Part shown: one piece after another, positions 1-8,685 of the stretch
How the letters are laid out: each line of letters begins with the position of its first letter
Position numbering within the stretch: position 1 is the stretch's first letter
DNA from: JBAZWV01 sp041660225
GTDB taxonomy: Bacteria; Patescibacteriota; Patescibacteriia; 2-12-FULL-60-25
Assembly (NCBI GenBank): GCA_041660225.1
Contig: JBAZWV010000004.1
Location: 1-64,000 of the forward strand
DNA length: 64,000 nucleotides
Direction of reading: 5' to 3'
Notes under the pieces: model-generated
Database searches by the model: none
What the model was told of the DNA's origin: nothing
The model's input: the letters and a program-made list of their open reading frames with translations, nothing else
Program-made: the position numbers and the translations under genes

Positions 1-6
1 GTAGGG

Positions 7-1227
7 TTATTCGTAGCGCAGCGCCTCGATCGGATTCAGATGGGCGGCGCGTCTGGCGGGGTAATAGCCGAAGACAAGCCCGATCACGGCAGAAACACCG
101 AAGGCGAGCGCAATCGACGTCCAGGCCACGATCGTCGGTGTGGACGTGAAAGAGCTGATGAGTTTCGATGCACCATACCCCAGCACGATGCCGATCGTTC
201 CGCCCATGATCGTAAGAAGCACCGCTTCGCCCAGAAACTGGTTTACGATCTCATTTTTTTCCGCACCGATCGCCTGACGCAAACCGATTTCACGCGTGCG
301 TTCGGTGACCGTCGTGAGCATCATGTTCATGATTCCGATGCCGCCGACGAACAATGAGATCGATGCGATAGCGGCAAGGAGCGTCGAGAACGTATCGGTC
401 ACGCTCGAAGCGGCGCTGACGAGATCCGTCTGGTTCAGCACGCTAAAATCCGCGGCTTGGGGATTTGAGATCTTATGCTGCGTCAGGAGAAGCGCGGTGA
501 CGTTTTCTTGTGCTGTCGCCATGGACGCCTGGTCTGTGGCTTTGATCGCGATGGTGCTGACGTATTCACTGCCACTCAAAAACGTGGTCATCGCCGAGAT
601 CGGAACGTAGATCGTGTCATCGGCATTCGAGAAACCCGAACCGCCTTTGCTCGCCGTCACGCCGATGATCGTGAAGTCACTTCCTTTGATACGGATACGC
701 TGACCGATCGGGTCCGCGCCTTCGCCGAACAGATCATCGCGAGTCGTTGGTCCGAGGACGGCGACTTTTGCGCGCGAGGCAACCTGACTGTCGGTGAAGA
801 ACGAGCCGGATGCGACAGAGACGTTCCGAACGGACGGATATGTGGGCAACGTGCCGATCACGGAGGTGTTCGTATTTTTTCCGGAAGCGGTGATTTGATA
901 TCGCCCCGACGATTCGGGAGCGACGGCTTCAACTCCGATCGTTCCTTTGAGAGCCGTTGCATCGGCGACCGTGAGCGTTTGCGCGGATCCGCGACCGGCG
1001 CTGACCGTCACCCCGGCGCCGCGTTGCGCACCCGGCATAATGAGGAGGAGGTTGGAACCGATTGACTGGATATTCGTTTCGATTTGTTGTTTTGCTCCCT
1101 GTCCGACCGAAAGCATGGCAATGACCGAACCGATACCGATGACGATTCCAAGCATCGTCAAACCGGAGCGGATCTTATTTGCAGATACGCCGAGGTAGAT
1201 TTCTTCCAACATGTCGGCGGTTTTCAT
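7..1227 (-). CDS. MacB-like ABC transporter permease (FtsX fold)
   Basis: This is a 406-residue inner-membrane permease of a MacAB-type export system. Residues about 17-40 form the first membrane helix (MLGIVIGIGSVIAMLSVG). A large extracytoplasmic MacB_PCD-type domain follows to about residue 275, and three more helices lie in the C-terminal third (around 285-310, 330-355 and 370-395), the usual FtsX arrangement. The start codon overlaps the stop of the upstream ATPase gene by four bases (ATGA), so the two are translationally coupled. Family knowledge says such permeases move no substrate through the membrane themselves but drive a periplasmic adaptor by mechanotransmission. The substrate (peptide, lipoprotein or drug) cannot be told from sequence. 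Confidence 0.93.
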   Translation of the reverse strand: MKTADMLEEIYLGVSANKIRSGLTMLGIVIGIGSVIAMLSVGQGAKQQIETNIQSIGSNLLLIMPGAQRGAGVTVSAGRGSAQTLTVADATALKGTIGVEAVAPESSGRYQITASGKNTNTSVIGTLPTYPSVRNVSVASGSFFTDSQVASRAKVAVLGPTTRDDLFGEGADPIGQRIRIKGSDFTIIGVTASKGGSGFSNADDTIYVPISAMTTFLSGSEYVSTIAIKATDQASMATAQENVTALLLTQHKISNPQAADFSVLNQTDLVSAASSVTDTFSTLLAAIASISLFVGGIGIMNMMLTTVTERTREIGLRQAIGAEKNEIVNQFLGEAVLLTIMGGTIGIVLGYGASKLISSFTSTPTIVAWTSIALAFGVSAVIGLVFGYYPARRAAHLNPIEALRYE

Positions 1228-1934
1228 ACGGTTGCGTGTTGCTGGAACCGGCGGTTATCGTTTTTACGATCCTCGACGATGTGTCCGTCGCGGACAATGA
1301 TAATCCGGTCCGCGTGTTCTGCGACATACGGTTCATGCGTGATCAGTACGACCGTACGTCCTTCATTGTGCAGTTTCTGAAACGTGCCGAGTACGAGATC
1401 TCCCGTTTTCGTATCCAAATTTCCGGTCGGTTCGTCGGCGAGCAAGATCGCAGGATCGTTTACCAGTGCGCGGGCAATGGCGACGCGCTGCATCTGTCCT
1501 CCGGACAGCTGGTTCGAGAGATTAAGGTGTCGTTCTTCATTTAAGCCTGCGGCAAGGAGGGCTTTTTTCGCACGCGCGTCGCGTTCGGCACGATCCATCC
1601 CGGCATAGACGAGCGGAAGGGCGACGTTTCGCAGGACCGTCGCGCGTGGCAACAGGTGGAACGACTGAAAGACAAAGCCGATTTTTGCTTTGCGGATCCG
1701 CGCGAGTTCGTCGGTGGGCAATGTCGAGACATCCGCGCCATCGAGGGTGTATGAGCCGGTGGTCGGCGTATCGAGTGCGCCGAGAATATGCATCAACGTG
1801 GATTTTCCGGATCCGGATGGACCCATGATGGCGACGAACTCACCTTTTTTCAACTCGAAGCTGACGCCTTTTAAGACACGCGTTGTTTCTTTTCCATTCG
1901 TATATTCTTTGACGATGTCTTTCAGGGCGATCAT
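1224..1934 (-). CDS. MacB/LolD-like ABC transporter ATP-binding protein
   Basis: This is a 236-residue cytoplasmic ATPase subunit. It has a Walker A motif (GPSGSGKST, about residues 39-47), an ABC signature (LSGGQMQRVAIARAL), a Walker B plus catalytic glutamate (ILLADEPTGNLD) and a switch histidine (VLITHE). The pattern 'ADEPTGNLD' is typical of the LolD/MacB/FtsE group. It lies between the adaptor gene (4-bp gap) and the permease gene (4-bp overlap), forming one operon read adaptor, ATPase, permease. It powers the neighbouring permease. Confidence 0.95.
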   Translation of the reverse strand: MIALKDIVKEYTNGKETTRVLKGVSFELKKGEFVAIMGPSGSGKSTLMHILGALDTPTTGSYTLDGADVSTLPTDELARIRKAKIGFVFQSFHLLPRATVLRNVALPLVYAGMDRAERDARAKKALLAAGLNEERHLNLSNQLSGGQMQRVAIARALVNDPAILLADEPTGNLDTKTGDLVLGTFQKLHNEGRTVVLITHEPYVAEHADRIIIVRDGHIVEDRKNDNRRFQQHATV

Positions 1935-1938
1935 AGGA

Positions 1939-3927
1939 TCAACGCTGGAAACGGACGGCGTTTCCGCTGCCTGTAAATCCGGCTCCGCCGCTCGGAATTT
2001 GAAGAATGCTATTTTGAGACGTCGTCGCTTTTGCGGCCGTGGTCGCGGTCGGCTGAACGGTCCGCGTCACGATCGCGTCGCCTTCGTTCAGACCGGTTTT
2101 GATCTCGGTGTATTGATCGTTCGCGAGACCGGTCGTGACCTCAAGAAGCTGAGGCGGCGTTTTCGAAGGCACGCCCTGTCCCATCGATGTCGCATTAAGC
2201 GCAACGCCGGGAAGCGTCTGAACCGTGGCAGAACCGTTCGCTTGCTGCACGGCAGCGTTCGGCACGAGGAGAACATCGGTTCGGATATCGGTGACGATCG
2301 AAGCGGATACGCTCATGCTGGGTTTGATGCGTTCGTCATCCGTCAGGAACGCGACCTTTACATCATAGGTAACGACGCCCTGGCTCGCGGCACCGATCAT
2401 ATCGACTTCCGTGACGGTTCCGGCGATCGTGAGATCCTGTACGGCGTCAAACGTCAGCGTGGCTTTTTGTCCCACCTTGATTTTCGCGATGTCGACTTCG
2501 TTCAACGGAATGACCGCGATTTTGGCTTTTGTCAGGATCGTCGCCATGACGACAGAAGGGGAAGCTTCGTCTTTTGTTTTCATGCTCAATTTTGCGATGA
2601 CTCCATCAAACGGAGCACGGACGGTGTAATCGTTGAACGCGTCGAGCGCGTCTTGCAGATTATCTTTTGCGTTTTGAAGCGATGACTTCCGTTGTGAGAT
2701 GACGTTCGCTGCTGTCTTGATGTCCAAATCATCGGTCGTGCCTTTGGCATCGGCGAGCGCGAGCTTTCGCTCTTCGATCGTTTCTTTCGCCTGGGCGATA
2801 TCGTTCGCATCCGGACCCTTCATGAGGTCTTCGAGTTCTGCCTCTGCTTGTGTGAGGGAATTGCGCGCATTGTCAAAAGACTCGCGGGCGCTTTCGATCG
2901 AATCCTGTTGCGAAGAAAGCGTGCTGTACGCATTCGTGACGGACGTGATGTCGCTTTGGATCGAGGAATTATACGTATCGAGGTTCGTTTGCGAAAAGCC
3001 TGACGAGGTGAGACTCGCGTCAAGTGCCTTTTGCATGTCATCAAGGAGTTTTGCGGTCGCATCGATCGCGGCTTCAACGGTATCCATGGAAGCATCGACC
3101 TTCGCGGAGTCTTCACCACGGAGCGCAAGCGGATCGATGGCATCATGCGTTGTCTGAAGCGCATTTTTTGCAGAGGCATAACTCTGCTGCGCGGTGATTT
3201 TTTTGCCCTGATCAAGCACGGAGAAGAGGGGAACGAAGTTGAGGTTGGTGACGCTGCCATCGATGCCGAGAATGTCATCGGAATCATCGAGCGCGTTGTC
3301 GAGGGTCACGAGAATGCTATCAAGAGAGGAAACGATCTTGTCGTACGCATCACGTACGACTTTCGGCGTCGTCCCGTCGCTCGTGAGCTTTGCGTTCAGC
3401 TCGGCCGTGCGGATTTTGTTTTCCGCCGACAGAATTTGGAGCGCGGTCGGGCCTTTTTGGAGGTCTTCCAAATTGCGTTCGGCTTGGTTCAATGCATTCT
3501 GCGCTTGTGTGACGGCGGAATTCGAATCAGGGCGCACGAGTTTATCATACGAGATCTGCGCGGCTTCAAGACTGATTTGCGCATCGCGAATTCCCTGCTC
3601 CGCATCACGAACCGCTTTGGACGCGTCTTTCTGTTCGATCTGGAACAGCGGCGTATCGGTTGTCACTTCTTCGCCAAGCTTCACCATCGTTTGCAAAATG
3701 GTTCCGGAAACTTTCGACTTTACATCCACCTGTTGCTCCGCCGACACCTGACCGCTGCCGGAAATGGACGTCGCAAGTGAGCCGCGTGTTACCGCAGCCA
3801 TCACATAGCGGACCGGCTCCGCGGGTTTGTTCAGATTGATCTCGGCAAACGTGCCCGTGACCGCAACGGCGGCCAGGGCTCCGATAACCGATTTTTTCTT
3901 CATCCATCGTTTCACGCGTTCTTTCAT
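1939..3927 (-). CDS. MacA/HlyD-like adaptor with very long coiled-coil hairpin
   Basis: This is a 662-residue membrane-fusion (adaptor) protein. A short basic N-terminus and one membrane helix (GALAAVAVTGTFAEI) are followed by the first half of a lipoyl-like domain. Next comes an unusually long helical hairpin of roughly 330 residues, rich in Ala, Asp, Gln and Lys. The second lipoyl half (DYTVRAPFDGVIAKL), a beta-barrel segment and a membrane-proximal C-terminal domain complete it. Typical MacA proteins are about 370-400 residues, so the hairpin accounts for the extra length. The ATG at 3927 is chosen because it precedes the lysine-rich membrane-anchor start; an in-frame start further upstream would run into the divergent sigma-factor gene. 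It is the first gene of the transporter operon. Confidence 0.9.
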   Translation of the reverse strand: MKERVKRWMKKKSVIGALAAVAVTGTFAEINLNKPAEPVRYVMAAVTRGSLATSISGSGQVSAEQQVDVKSKVSGTILQTMVKLGEEVTTDTPLFQIEQKDASKAVRDAEQGIRDAQISLEAAQISYDKLVRPDSNSAVTQAQNALNQAERNLEDLQKGPTALQILSAENKIRTAELNAKLTSDGTTPKVVRDAYDKIVSSLDSILVTLDNALDDSDDILGIDGSVTNLNFVPLFSVLDQGKKITAQQSYASAKNALQTTHDAIDPLALRGEDSAKVDASMDTVEAAIDATAKLLDDMQKALDASLTSSGFSQTNLDTYNSSIQSDITSVTNAYSTLSSQQDSIESARESFDNARNSLTQAEAELEDLMKGPDANDIAQAKETIEERKLALADAKGTTDDLDIKTAANVISQRKSSLQNAKDNLQDALDAFNDYTVRAPFDGVIAKLSMKTKDEASPSVVMATILTKAKIAVIPLNEVDIAKIKVGQKATLTFDAVQDLTIAGTVTEVDMIGAASQGVVTYDVKVAFLTDDERIKPSMSVSASIVTDIRTDVLLVPNAAVQQANGSATVQTLPGVALNATSMGQGVPSKTPPQLLEVTTGLANDQYTEIKTGLNEGDAIVTRTVQPTATTAAKATTSQNSILQIPSGGAGFTGSGNAVRFQR

Positions 3928-4021
3928 ATATCGACAATAAATAGCCAGATGGCCTTGTGGGTTAGTACGCAAGACAAGGGGTTTCCTTTCGCCTGCGCGC
4001 CTGCTGAAATAGGTGAAAGAA

Positions 4022-4624
4022 ATGCAGGATTCACGCGTAGTATCACCAGGACCCATGCCGGAATCGTTGGAGCCCCTGGCCGATGAGCAGGTGGTCGCGG
4101 AGGCGCTTCAAAATAAGGAGCGTTTTGCGGAGCTTGTTCATCGCTACCAGGAACGACTTAGCCGTTATCTACGACGGCTCGGCGTTTTTCGCCTGGAAGA
4201 TATCGAAGACGTCCTGCAAAACGCTTTTTTGAAAGCGTATCGAAACTTGAACGATTTTGATCAGAAGCTGCGCTTTTCATCCTGGATGTACCGGATCGCG
4301 CACAATGAAGCAATGAGTTTCTTTCGGGCCAACTCCGCACGGCCTCATGGTCATCTTGTAGATGAAAGCGACGATAAATTGGAACTTCTTCAAAGTGACT
4401 TGAACGTTGAGCGGGAGGTAGAAAAAAAATTGACCGGCGAAGTCATCTCAAGCGCACTGCAATCCTTGGAACCGAAGTATCGCGATGTCTTGGTGCTTCG
4501 TTATCTTGAAGAACGCGATTACAACGAGATGTCCGACATTTTAAAGATTCCGGTTGGAACGGTCGGCACACAGATCAATCGCGCCAAAAAACGTCTCGCT
4601 GTCATCCTCGCCCATCTCTCTTAA
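4022..4624 (+). CDS. ECF-type RNA polymerase sigma factor
   Basis: This is a 200-residue sigma-70 family factor with only regions 2 and 4, as in the extracytoplasmic-function group. Region 2 is at about 30-105 (NAFLKAYRNLNDFD, then FSSWMYRIAHNEA). Region 4 is at about 140-195, with the helix-turn-helix MSDILKIPVGTVGTQINRAK. I chose the ATG at 4022 because AGGTG lies just upstream at 4011-4015; a GTG at 4013 is also in frame. It is divergent from the MacAB-like operon and is followed after four bases by a membrane-protein gene, the usual place for an anti-sigma partner. It probably controls the surrounding envelope genes (inference). Confidence 0.93.
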   Translation: MQDSRVVSPGPMPESLEPLADEQVVAEALQNKERFAELVHRYQERLSRYLRRLGVFRLEDIEDVLQNAFLKAYRNLNDFDQKLRFSSWMYRIAHNEAMSFFRANSARPHGHLVDESDDKLELLQSDLNVEREVEKKLTGEVISSALQSLEPKYRDVLVLRYLEERDYNEMSDILKIPVGTVGTQINRAKKRLAVILAHLS

Positions 4625-4628
4625 ACCT

Positions 4629-5513
4629 ATGCGCCCCAACGATACACACACGCCTCCATCCGAGGACCTTGCCCACAAGGTCTTGGAGCGCATTGATGAA
4701 CAGCACGTCGAACCAAGACCGCGCTGGCAGTTTTTGCTGAAGAATCAGGTCCAATGGCTGTTGCTCGCCATGTGTCTTGCGGTGGGAGCTATTACGGCGT
4801 CGGCGGCGATCTATGGGGTTGCGAATGCGGGATGGGAGTTCCGAGAAGTGACGAATGATAGCCTTGGATCGTTCTTGTTCCAGTCGATCCCATTCTTGTG
4901 GATCGCGGCGCTTGCGATCGTGTTAATTCTTGCATACGAAAACTTTCGACACACGAAGAGCGGATATCGCTATCCGGTCTTGTCCGTTATCGGTCTCGTT
5001 TTTCTCATTGCCCTCATCGGCGGAGCAATTTTCTTTGCAACCGGATTCGGACATCGGTTTGAAGAAGGGATCGGCGGACGTATTCCGTTCCATCGTCCAC
5101 CACTTGAAATGCAGAACTTGCTCTGGATGAAGCCGGGAAAGGGGCTTTTAGTCGGCGAAGTCGTGTCGATTGATCCCGTGGACAAAACATGTATTCTCAA
5201 AGCGCTTGATGGCAAGGAGTGGAACGTTGATATACAGGATATCAATGCGCTGAGCTTCGAGGTGTTGCAGACGTCACGCTTAGTTCGTGTTGTCGGCATC
5301 GCAGGAGAAGACGGCGTATTCCGATCCTGTCTGATTCTTCCATGGGAAATTCATGGGATGCCATCAGACATGCATCCGATTCGTATTCGCGCGGCAGCAT
5401 TCACCTCACAGGGCGATGTGATCTTTGAAAGAAACGAAATAACGGAACGTACTACTGACTGTGAGGGCGTACGACCTTACATCATTCTCAAGAAGAGATA
5501 CTCCGGAGAATAG
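4629..5513 (+). CDS. Three-helix membrane protein, putative sigma-factor partner
   Basis: This 294-residue protein is not recognised by family. A hydrophilic N-terminus of about 45 residues (cytoplasmic if it acts as an anti-sigma factor) precedes three membrane helices (WLLLAMCLAVGAITASAAIY; FLWIAALAIVLILAY; VLSVIGLVFLIALIGGAIFF). A C-terminal soluble part of about 125 residues follows, rich in beta-strand-forming residues, beginning VGEVVSIDPVDKTCILKAL and OB-fold-like in pattern. The ATG sits four bases after the sigma-factor stop, which implies co-translation. The position and topology suggest a membrane anti-sigma factor. No zinc-binding HxxxCxxC anti-sigma motif is visible, so that role is inference. 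Confidence 0.75.
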   Translation: MRPNDTHTPPSEDLAHKVLERIDEQHVEPRPRWQFLLKNQVQWLLLAMCLAVGAITASAAIYGVANAGWEFREVTNDSLGSFLFQSIPFLWIAALAIVLILAYENFRHTKSGYRYPVLSVIGLVFLIALIGGAIFFATGFGHRFEEGIGGRIPFHRPPLEMQNLLWMKPGKGLLVGEVVSIDPVDKTCILKALDGKEWNVDIQDINALSFEVLQTSRLVRVVGIAGEDGVFRSCLILPWEIHGMPSDMHPIRIRAAAFTSQGDVIFERNEITERTTDCEGVRPYIILKKRYSGE

Positions 5514-5540
5514 TTTCATTCCTAAAACGATATTCATTCT

Positions 5541-6020
5541 ATGAAAAGCCGATCATTCATGATTCTGTCTGCTGCCGTTGCAGCTCCCACACTCGCGCTC
5601 GGCCTCGCAATGACGCCCGTCATGGCTGCGGAACAAACCACGGCCGCTCGCCCCACGCTCACCGCTGAGCAACGCGCCACGTTCGACCAAGTTCGCGCAC
5701 TCCATGAAGCGGGCAAGAACGATGAAGCCAAAGCGCTGATCGAATCCTCGGGTCTCTTTAAGGACATGCCGAAATTCGGAATGATGCACGGCAAGGGCAA
5801 GGGCATGTTCAAGCATGGCGACAAGGCGCATGGTGACAAGGCGAATTTCGTCCGCCCAGAATTGACCGCCGAACAAAAGAACATCATGGAACAAGCGAAC
5901 GTTCTCCATGAAGCGGGCAAGAACGATGAAGCCAAAGCGCTGATCGAATCATCCGGATTGTTTCCGAACATGCATTCATTCGGAATGATGCACGGAAAAG
6001 GGATGAAGGGTCGCCAATGA
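5541..6020 (+). CDS. Small secreted protein with two internal repeats
   Basis: This 159-residue protein has a signal peptide (MKSRSFMILSAAVAAPTLAL...PVMAA, cleavage near residue 30). The mature part is two copies of a unit of about 55 residues: an LTAEQ start, then LHEAGKNDEAKALIESSGLF, then FGMMHGKG. The Met/His/Lys-rich ends (GMMHGKGKGMFKHGDKAHGDK) could bind metal or acidic polymer. The unit resembles helical periplasmic proteins such as Spy/CpxP only in general character, and I do not assign a family. It follows the sigma factor and membrane protein on the same strand after a 27-bp gap and may be a regulon member. Confidence 0.8.
   Translation: MKSRSFMILSAAVAAPTLALGLAMTPVMAAEQTTAARPTLTAEQRATFDQVRALHEAGKNDEAKALIESSGLFKDMPKFGMMHGKGKGMFKHGDKAHGDKANFVRPELTAEQKNIMEQANVLHEAGKNDEAKALIESSGLFPNMHSFGMMHGKGMKGRQ
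5700..5950 (+). repeat. 47-bp perfect direct repeat inside the secreted-protein gene
   Basis: Bases 5700-5746 and 5904-5950 are identical over 47 positions and encode the shared LHEAGKNDEAKALIES segment. Perfect identity at synonymous positions points to a recent tandem duplication or gene conversion. Confidence 0.9.
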
Positions 6021-6118
6021 TCCACGTCGGGTCCTCCTCCACAAACGGCCATCGCATTGCGGTGGTCGTTTCGATACATTTGATGTAGCCTGTCAGAATC
6101 ATTTTTTATCTTTCCGTT

Positions 6119-6853
6119 ATGAATCAGAAGAATCTCATTATCGGTGTTGGTGCGGTCCTGGTCGTTGCAGGCTTGGGATATGCGTTTGCCTTTCGTCCGT
6201 TAGCTGCTCCGAGCCCTGTTCCGTCAACAACGCAGGAACAGCAACAGCCACCGACGGAAACGACGCCGACTCCGGCAGAACAGCCTTCGCTCTCCGGTGA
6301 TACGCAAGGTGCAACGATCTATCGCATTGCCTCAGAAGAATCCAAAGCGGAATTCAATCTCGGCGAAGTGCTGCGCGGCGAACCCTTCCTCGTCGTCGGT
6401 ACCACGACGCAGGTTACGGGCGATATCGCGCTGAACATGACGAATCCGTCCGCCTCGCAGGTCGGAAAGATTTCGATCAACGCGCGCACATTCAAGACGG
6501 ACGCATCGAATCGCGACCGGATGATCGGCCGGTTCATTCTCGAATCTGAAAAGCCGGAATACGAATTGATTACGTTTGAAACGACGAAGATCGAAGGAAT
6601 TCCCGCCGAAGTGAAGGTGGGGGAATCATTCGATGTGAAGCTCACGGGCAATCTCAAGATCCGTGACGTCGTTAAAGAAGTCACGTTTGCCGGGAGAGTG
6701 AAACTCGAAAATGAAGATCGTCTCATCGGAGATGCGTCCACCCAGGTTATGCGCGAGGATTACAAGCTCGTCATCCCGGATGTTCCATTCGTCGCAAGCG
6801 TGGATCAAGAAGTGATTCTCAAGATCGCGTTCGTTGCAAAGAAAGCCCAATAA
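6119..6853 (+). CDS. YceI-like lipocalin-fold protein, membrane anchored
   Basis: This 244-residue protein has an N-terminal membrane anchor (LIIGVGAVLVVAGLGYAFAF), a Pro/Thr/Gln-rich linker to about residue 60 and a C-terminal YceI-type beta-barrel of about 175 residues. Family hallmarks are the ATYRI-like opening (ATIYRIASEESKAEFNL), the 'SKISINARTFKTDASNRDRMI' region and the 'VKLTGNLKIRDVVKEVTF' strand pair. YceI proteins bind isoprenoid or lipid-like ligands; here the domain would sit outside the cell. It stands alone and ends at a strong convergent terminator. Confidence 0.88.
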   Translation: MNQKNLIIGVGAVLVVAGLGYAFAFRPLAAPSPVPSTTQEQQQPPTETTPTPAEQPSLSGDTQGATIYRIASEESKAEFNLGEVLRGEPFLVVGTTTQVTGDIALNMTNPSASQVGKISINARTFKTDASNRDRMIGRFILESEKPEYELITFETTKIEGIPAEVKVGESFDVKLTGNLKIRDVVKEVTFAGRVKLENEDRLIGDASTQVMREDYKLVIPDVPFVASVDQEVILKIAFVAKKAQ

Positions 6854-6854
6854 C

Positions 6855-6883
6855 AAAAAGCTCCCCGATCGGGGAGCTTTTTT
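6855..6883. terminator. Bidirectional intrinsic terminator
   Basis: A perfect stem AGCTCCCC/GGGGAGCT with a GATC loop is flanked by A5 and T6. It serves the YceI-like gene and the convergent DUF1761-type gene. Confidence 0.93.
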
Positions 6884-6893
6884 ATACGCAGAC

Positions 6894-7319
6894 TTATTTC
6901 CAGAGCGCGAGGATCACGCCCATGATTCCCATTGAGACGAGTGAGTATCCCGCCGTGATGAGGAAGAGTTTCCATGGCTTACCGCCCCAGAGTTGGTCGG
7001 CGGCATGAATCGGAGCCATGAATCCGAGCCAGTTCCAGAAGGCGGCCATGAGACCGGCGCTGATGCCAAAGGTCTTGGTGTAGACTGATGCGAATTCGAG
7101 CGCATGGGCCAACACGAATGCCGTGAGAAGGCTGCCGATGGCCATGATGATGTAGTTCATCGTCATGCCCTTGTTCTTCGCCTTATCCATTGAATCCTTC
7201 GAATAGCCCATGATGGCCATCCACGGTTTCCCGAAAAGAGGACCGTACCAAAGGAATCCGAGTACCATGCTGGAGAGCATAGCGACGATCACCGCGGCGT
7301 AGTTAATGACTGGAATCAT
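6894..7319 (-). CDS. DUF1761-family membrane protein
   Basis: This 141-residue protein has four predicted membrane helices. It carries the signature of the DUF1761 family: an N-terminal VLGFLWYGPLFGKPWMAIMG stretch and a C-terminal HAADQLWGGKPWKLFLI segment before the last helix. The function of the family is unknown. It is a single gene, convergent with the YceI-like gene, and shares its terminator. Confidence 0.88.
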   Translation of the reverse strand: MIPVINYAAVIVAMLSSMVLGFLWYGPLFGKPWMAIMGYSKDSMDKAKNKGMTMNYIIMAIGSLLTAFVLAHALEFASVYTKTFGISAGLMAAFWNWLGFMAPIHAADQLWGGKPWKLFLITAGYSLVSMGIMGVILALWK

Positions 7320-7375
7320 AAAGAAAATAAAGGATTATGCTGTGGAGCATAGCAAAAATCGCTTATTTTAGGCAA

Positions 7376-8152
7376 TTAACGAACGGGTACTTCGTTTGAA
7401 GAGATGCGCGAGAGGTCGTCGGGAGTAATTCCGAGACTGTAGAGACGCATGACGGTGTACGCCTCTTCGCCATTCTTCAAATAGTGGACCTTGAGATCTT
7501 TTGGATGGATGTAGTACGCCTCGCCATGAGCTTCGACGCGCAAGACGATGCGGCCGCGCAGTCGATTCTTCATGGTTGTATCGGTCGCGAGTTTTGCGTA
7601 GTCGCTTTCCGTCATTCCAAGACCGAATGAGCGCATCATTTGATAGGCGGTTGCACCATCCTTCATGTAATACCGCTTGCTATCCATCGGATGGATGTAC
7701 CAGGCTTCACCGTGATTCTGCACATCGAGCAAAATATATCCCTTCAACCGGCTGACGAGATTCGGATCGGTTCCGGTCGGCGGCGGATTTGTCGATGCAG
7801 CACGACTTGGATACGCGACCGCGAATTCGTCGTACGACCATGTTTTGATTTCATTCCCTGTCGAAACGGATACGAATTGTTGACCGACCCAGCCACGTCC
7901 ACCGTTATATTCGATGAAGTACCAACCATCGGTGTATCCGATTACTTTGATCACGCCGGATTTCGGTGCGGTCAGGAGGACGGAAGATCCATCCATGCAC
8001 GCTTTATTGCGGACGAATACGGCAGACGCGATCGTCGCCGATTGATCGTACTGATACACGGGGTCCGCGTAGCAATCGCCGGCACGGACGCTCGCGAGCG
8101 GCGTGAGGAGCATGAGAGCGGTGAGCGAAAGAGAGGAGAGTTTGCGAAGCAT
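7376..8152 (-). CDS. Secreted SH3-like protein with two C-terminal repeats
   Basis: This 258-residue exported protein begins with a signal peptide (MLRKLSSLSLTALMLLTPLASVRA). An SH3-like domain follows at about 25-105 (VFVRNKACMDGSS... WYFIEYNGGRGWVGQQFV). After a linker come two copies of a unit of about 55 residues with the pattern 'L-G-x-I-x-L-x-V-x-x-H-G-E-A-(W/Y)-Y-I-H-P-x-D-x-K-x-(Y/H)-Y-(M/L)-K-(D/N)-G'. The same unit occurs in many CPR surface proteins. The ATG at 8152 is preferred because the signal peptide starts there; an ATG at 8170 is also in frame. SH3-like domains usually bind the cell wall; the role is otherwise unknown. Confidence 0.82.
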   Translation of the reverse strand: MLRKLSSLSLTALMLLTPLASVRAGDCYADPVYQYDQSATIASAVFVRNKACMDGSSVLLTAPKSGVIKVIGYTDGWYFIEYNGGRGWVGQQFVSVSTGNEIKTWSYDEFAVAYPSRAASTNPPPTGTDPNLVSRLKGYILLDVQNHGEAWYIHPMDSKRYYMKDGATAYQMMRSFGLGMTESDYAKLATDTTMKNRLRGRIVLRVEAHGEAYYIHPKDLKVHYLKNGEEAYTVMRLYSLGITPDDLSRISSNEVPVR

Positions 8153-8196
8153 ATACAATAGTATAGGCATAATTGTCAGATCTTAGGTAAGGCACG

Positions 8197-8225
8197 TTGA
8201 CATTCGGCGTAATTTGGGCTATGTT
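8197..8225 (+). promoter_or_regulatory. Sigma-70-type promoter for gene at 8243
   Basis: A perfect -35 box TTGACA (8197-8202), 17-bp spacer and -10 box TATGTT (8220-8225) are followed by GGAGG at 8232-8236, six bases before the ATG. Confidence 0.85.
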
Positions 8226-8242
8226 TGGCGCGGAGGTAACAA

Positions 8243-8608
8243 ATGTTCATTGTCAGTACCATCGGACGAAATCCGGAGACCGGACGCGTTGGTTCACAGA
8301 TCGTCTTTGCCTACGAGGTGAAGGACGGTGTCATCGTCATTGACGAGACGCGCGGTGATCAAGAGGCTATCGCAGATATCAAGGAGAAGGGCGTTCGCTG
8401 TCTCCGTGAGACGCTCGTCTACATCAAGCCCGATCAAGGCCTCGCCTTTCACGAGGCATGTCAGGAAGTCTACCGATCGGCCGGTGCCCGTCTGAGCGAC
8501 GAGGACGAAGAACGCGAGTTCGAACAAAAGTTCTCTTCTCGACGAGACGCTCGCGAAAGCGTGCCGCCACCTTCCGTCCCTCCGACAGCTCCTCAATCCG
8601 CCGCATGA
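8243..8608 (+). CDS. Hypothetical protein, possible orphan cassette
   Basis: This 121-residue protein is not recognised. Its N-terminal 75 residues look like a compact alpha/beta fold (MFIVSTIGRNPETGRVGSQIVFAYEV). The C-terminal 40 residues are charged and then Pro/Ser-rich, probably disordered. The gene has its own strong promoter, a GGAGG ribosome-binding site and a terminator at 8634-8653. It resembles other stand-alone genes in this window. It has no signal peptide or membrane helix. Confidence 0.75.
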   Translation: MFIVSTIGRNPETGRVGSQIVFAYEVKDGVIVIDETRGDQEAIADIKEKGVRCLRETLVYIKPDQGLAFHEACQEVYRSAGARLSDEDEEREFEQKFSSRRDARESVPPPSVPPTAPQSAA

Positions 8609-8633
8609 TCAACATCTGGCGACAACTCCCACC

Positions 8634-8663
8634 CCCGACGCTCACACGTCGGGTCTTTCTTTC
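8634..8663 (+). terminator. Intrinsic terminator after gene 8243
   Basis: A stem CCCGACG/CGTCGGG with a six-base loop (8634-8653) is followed by the T-rich run TCTTTCTTTC. Confidence 0.75.
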
Positions 8664-8685
8664 AACAGGATGTGGAGGGTAACGC

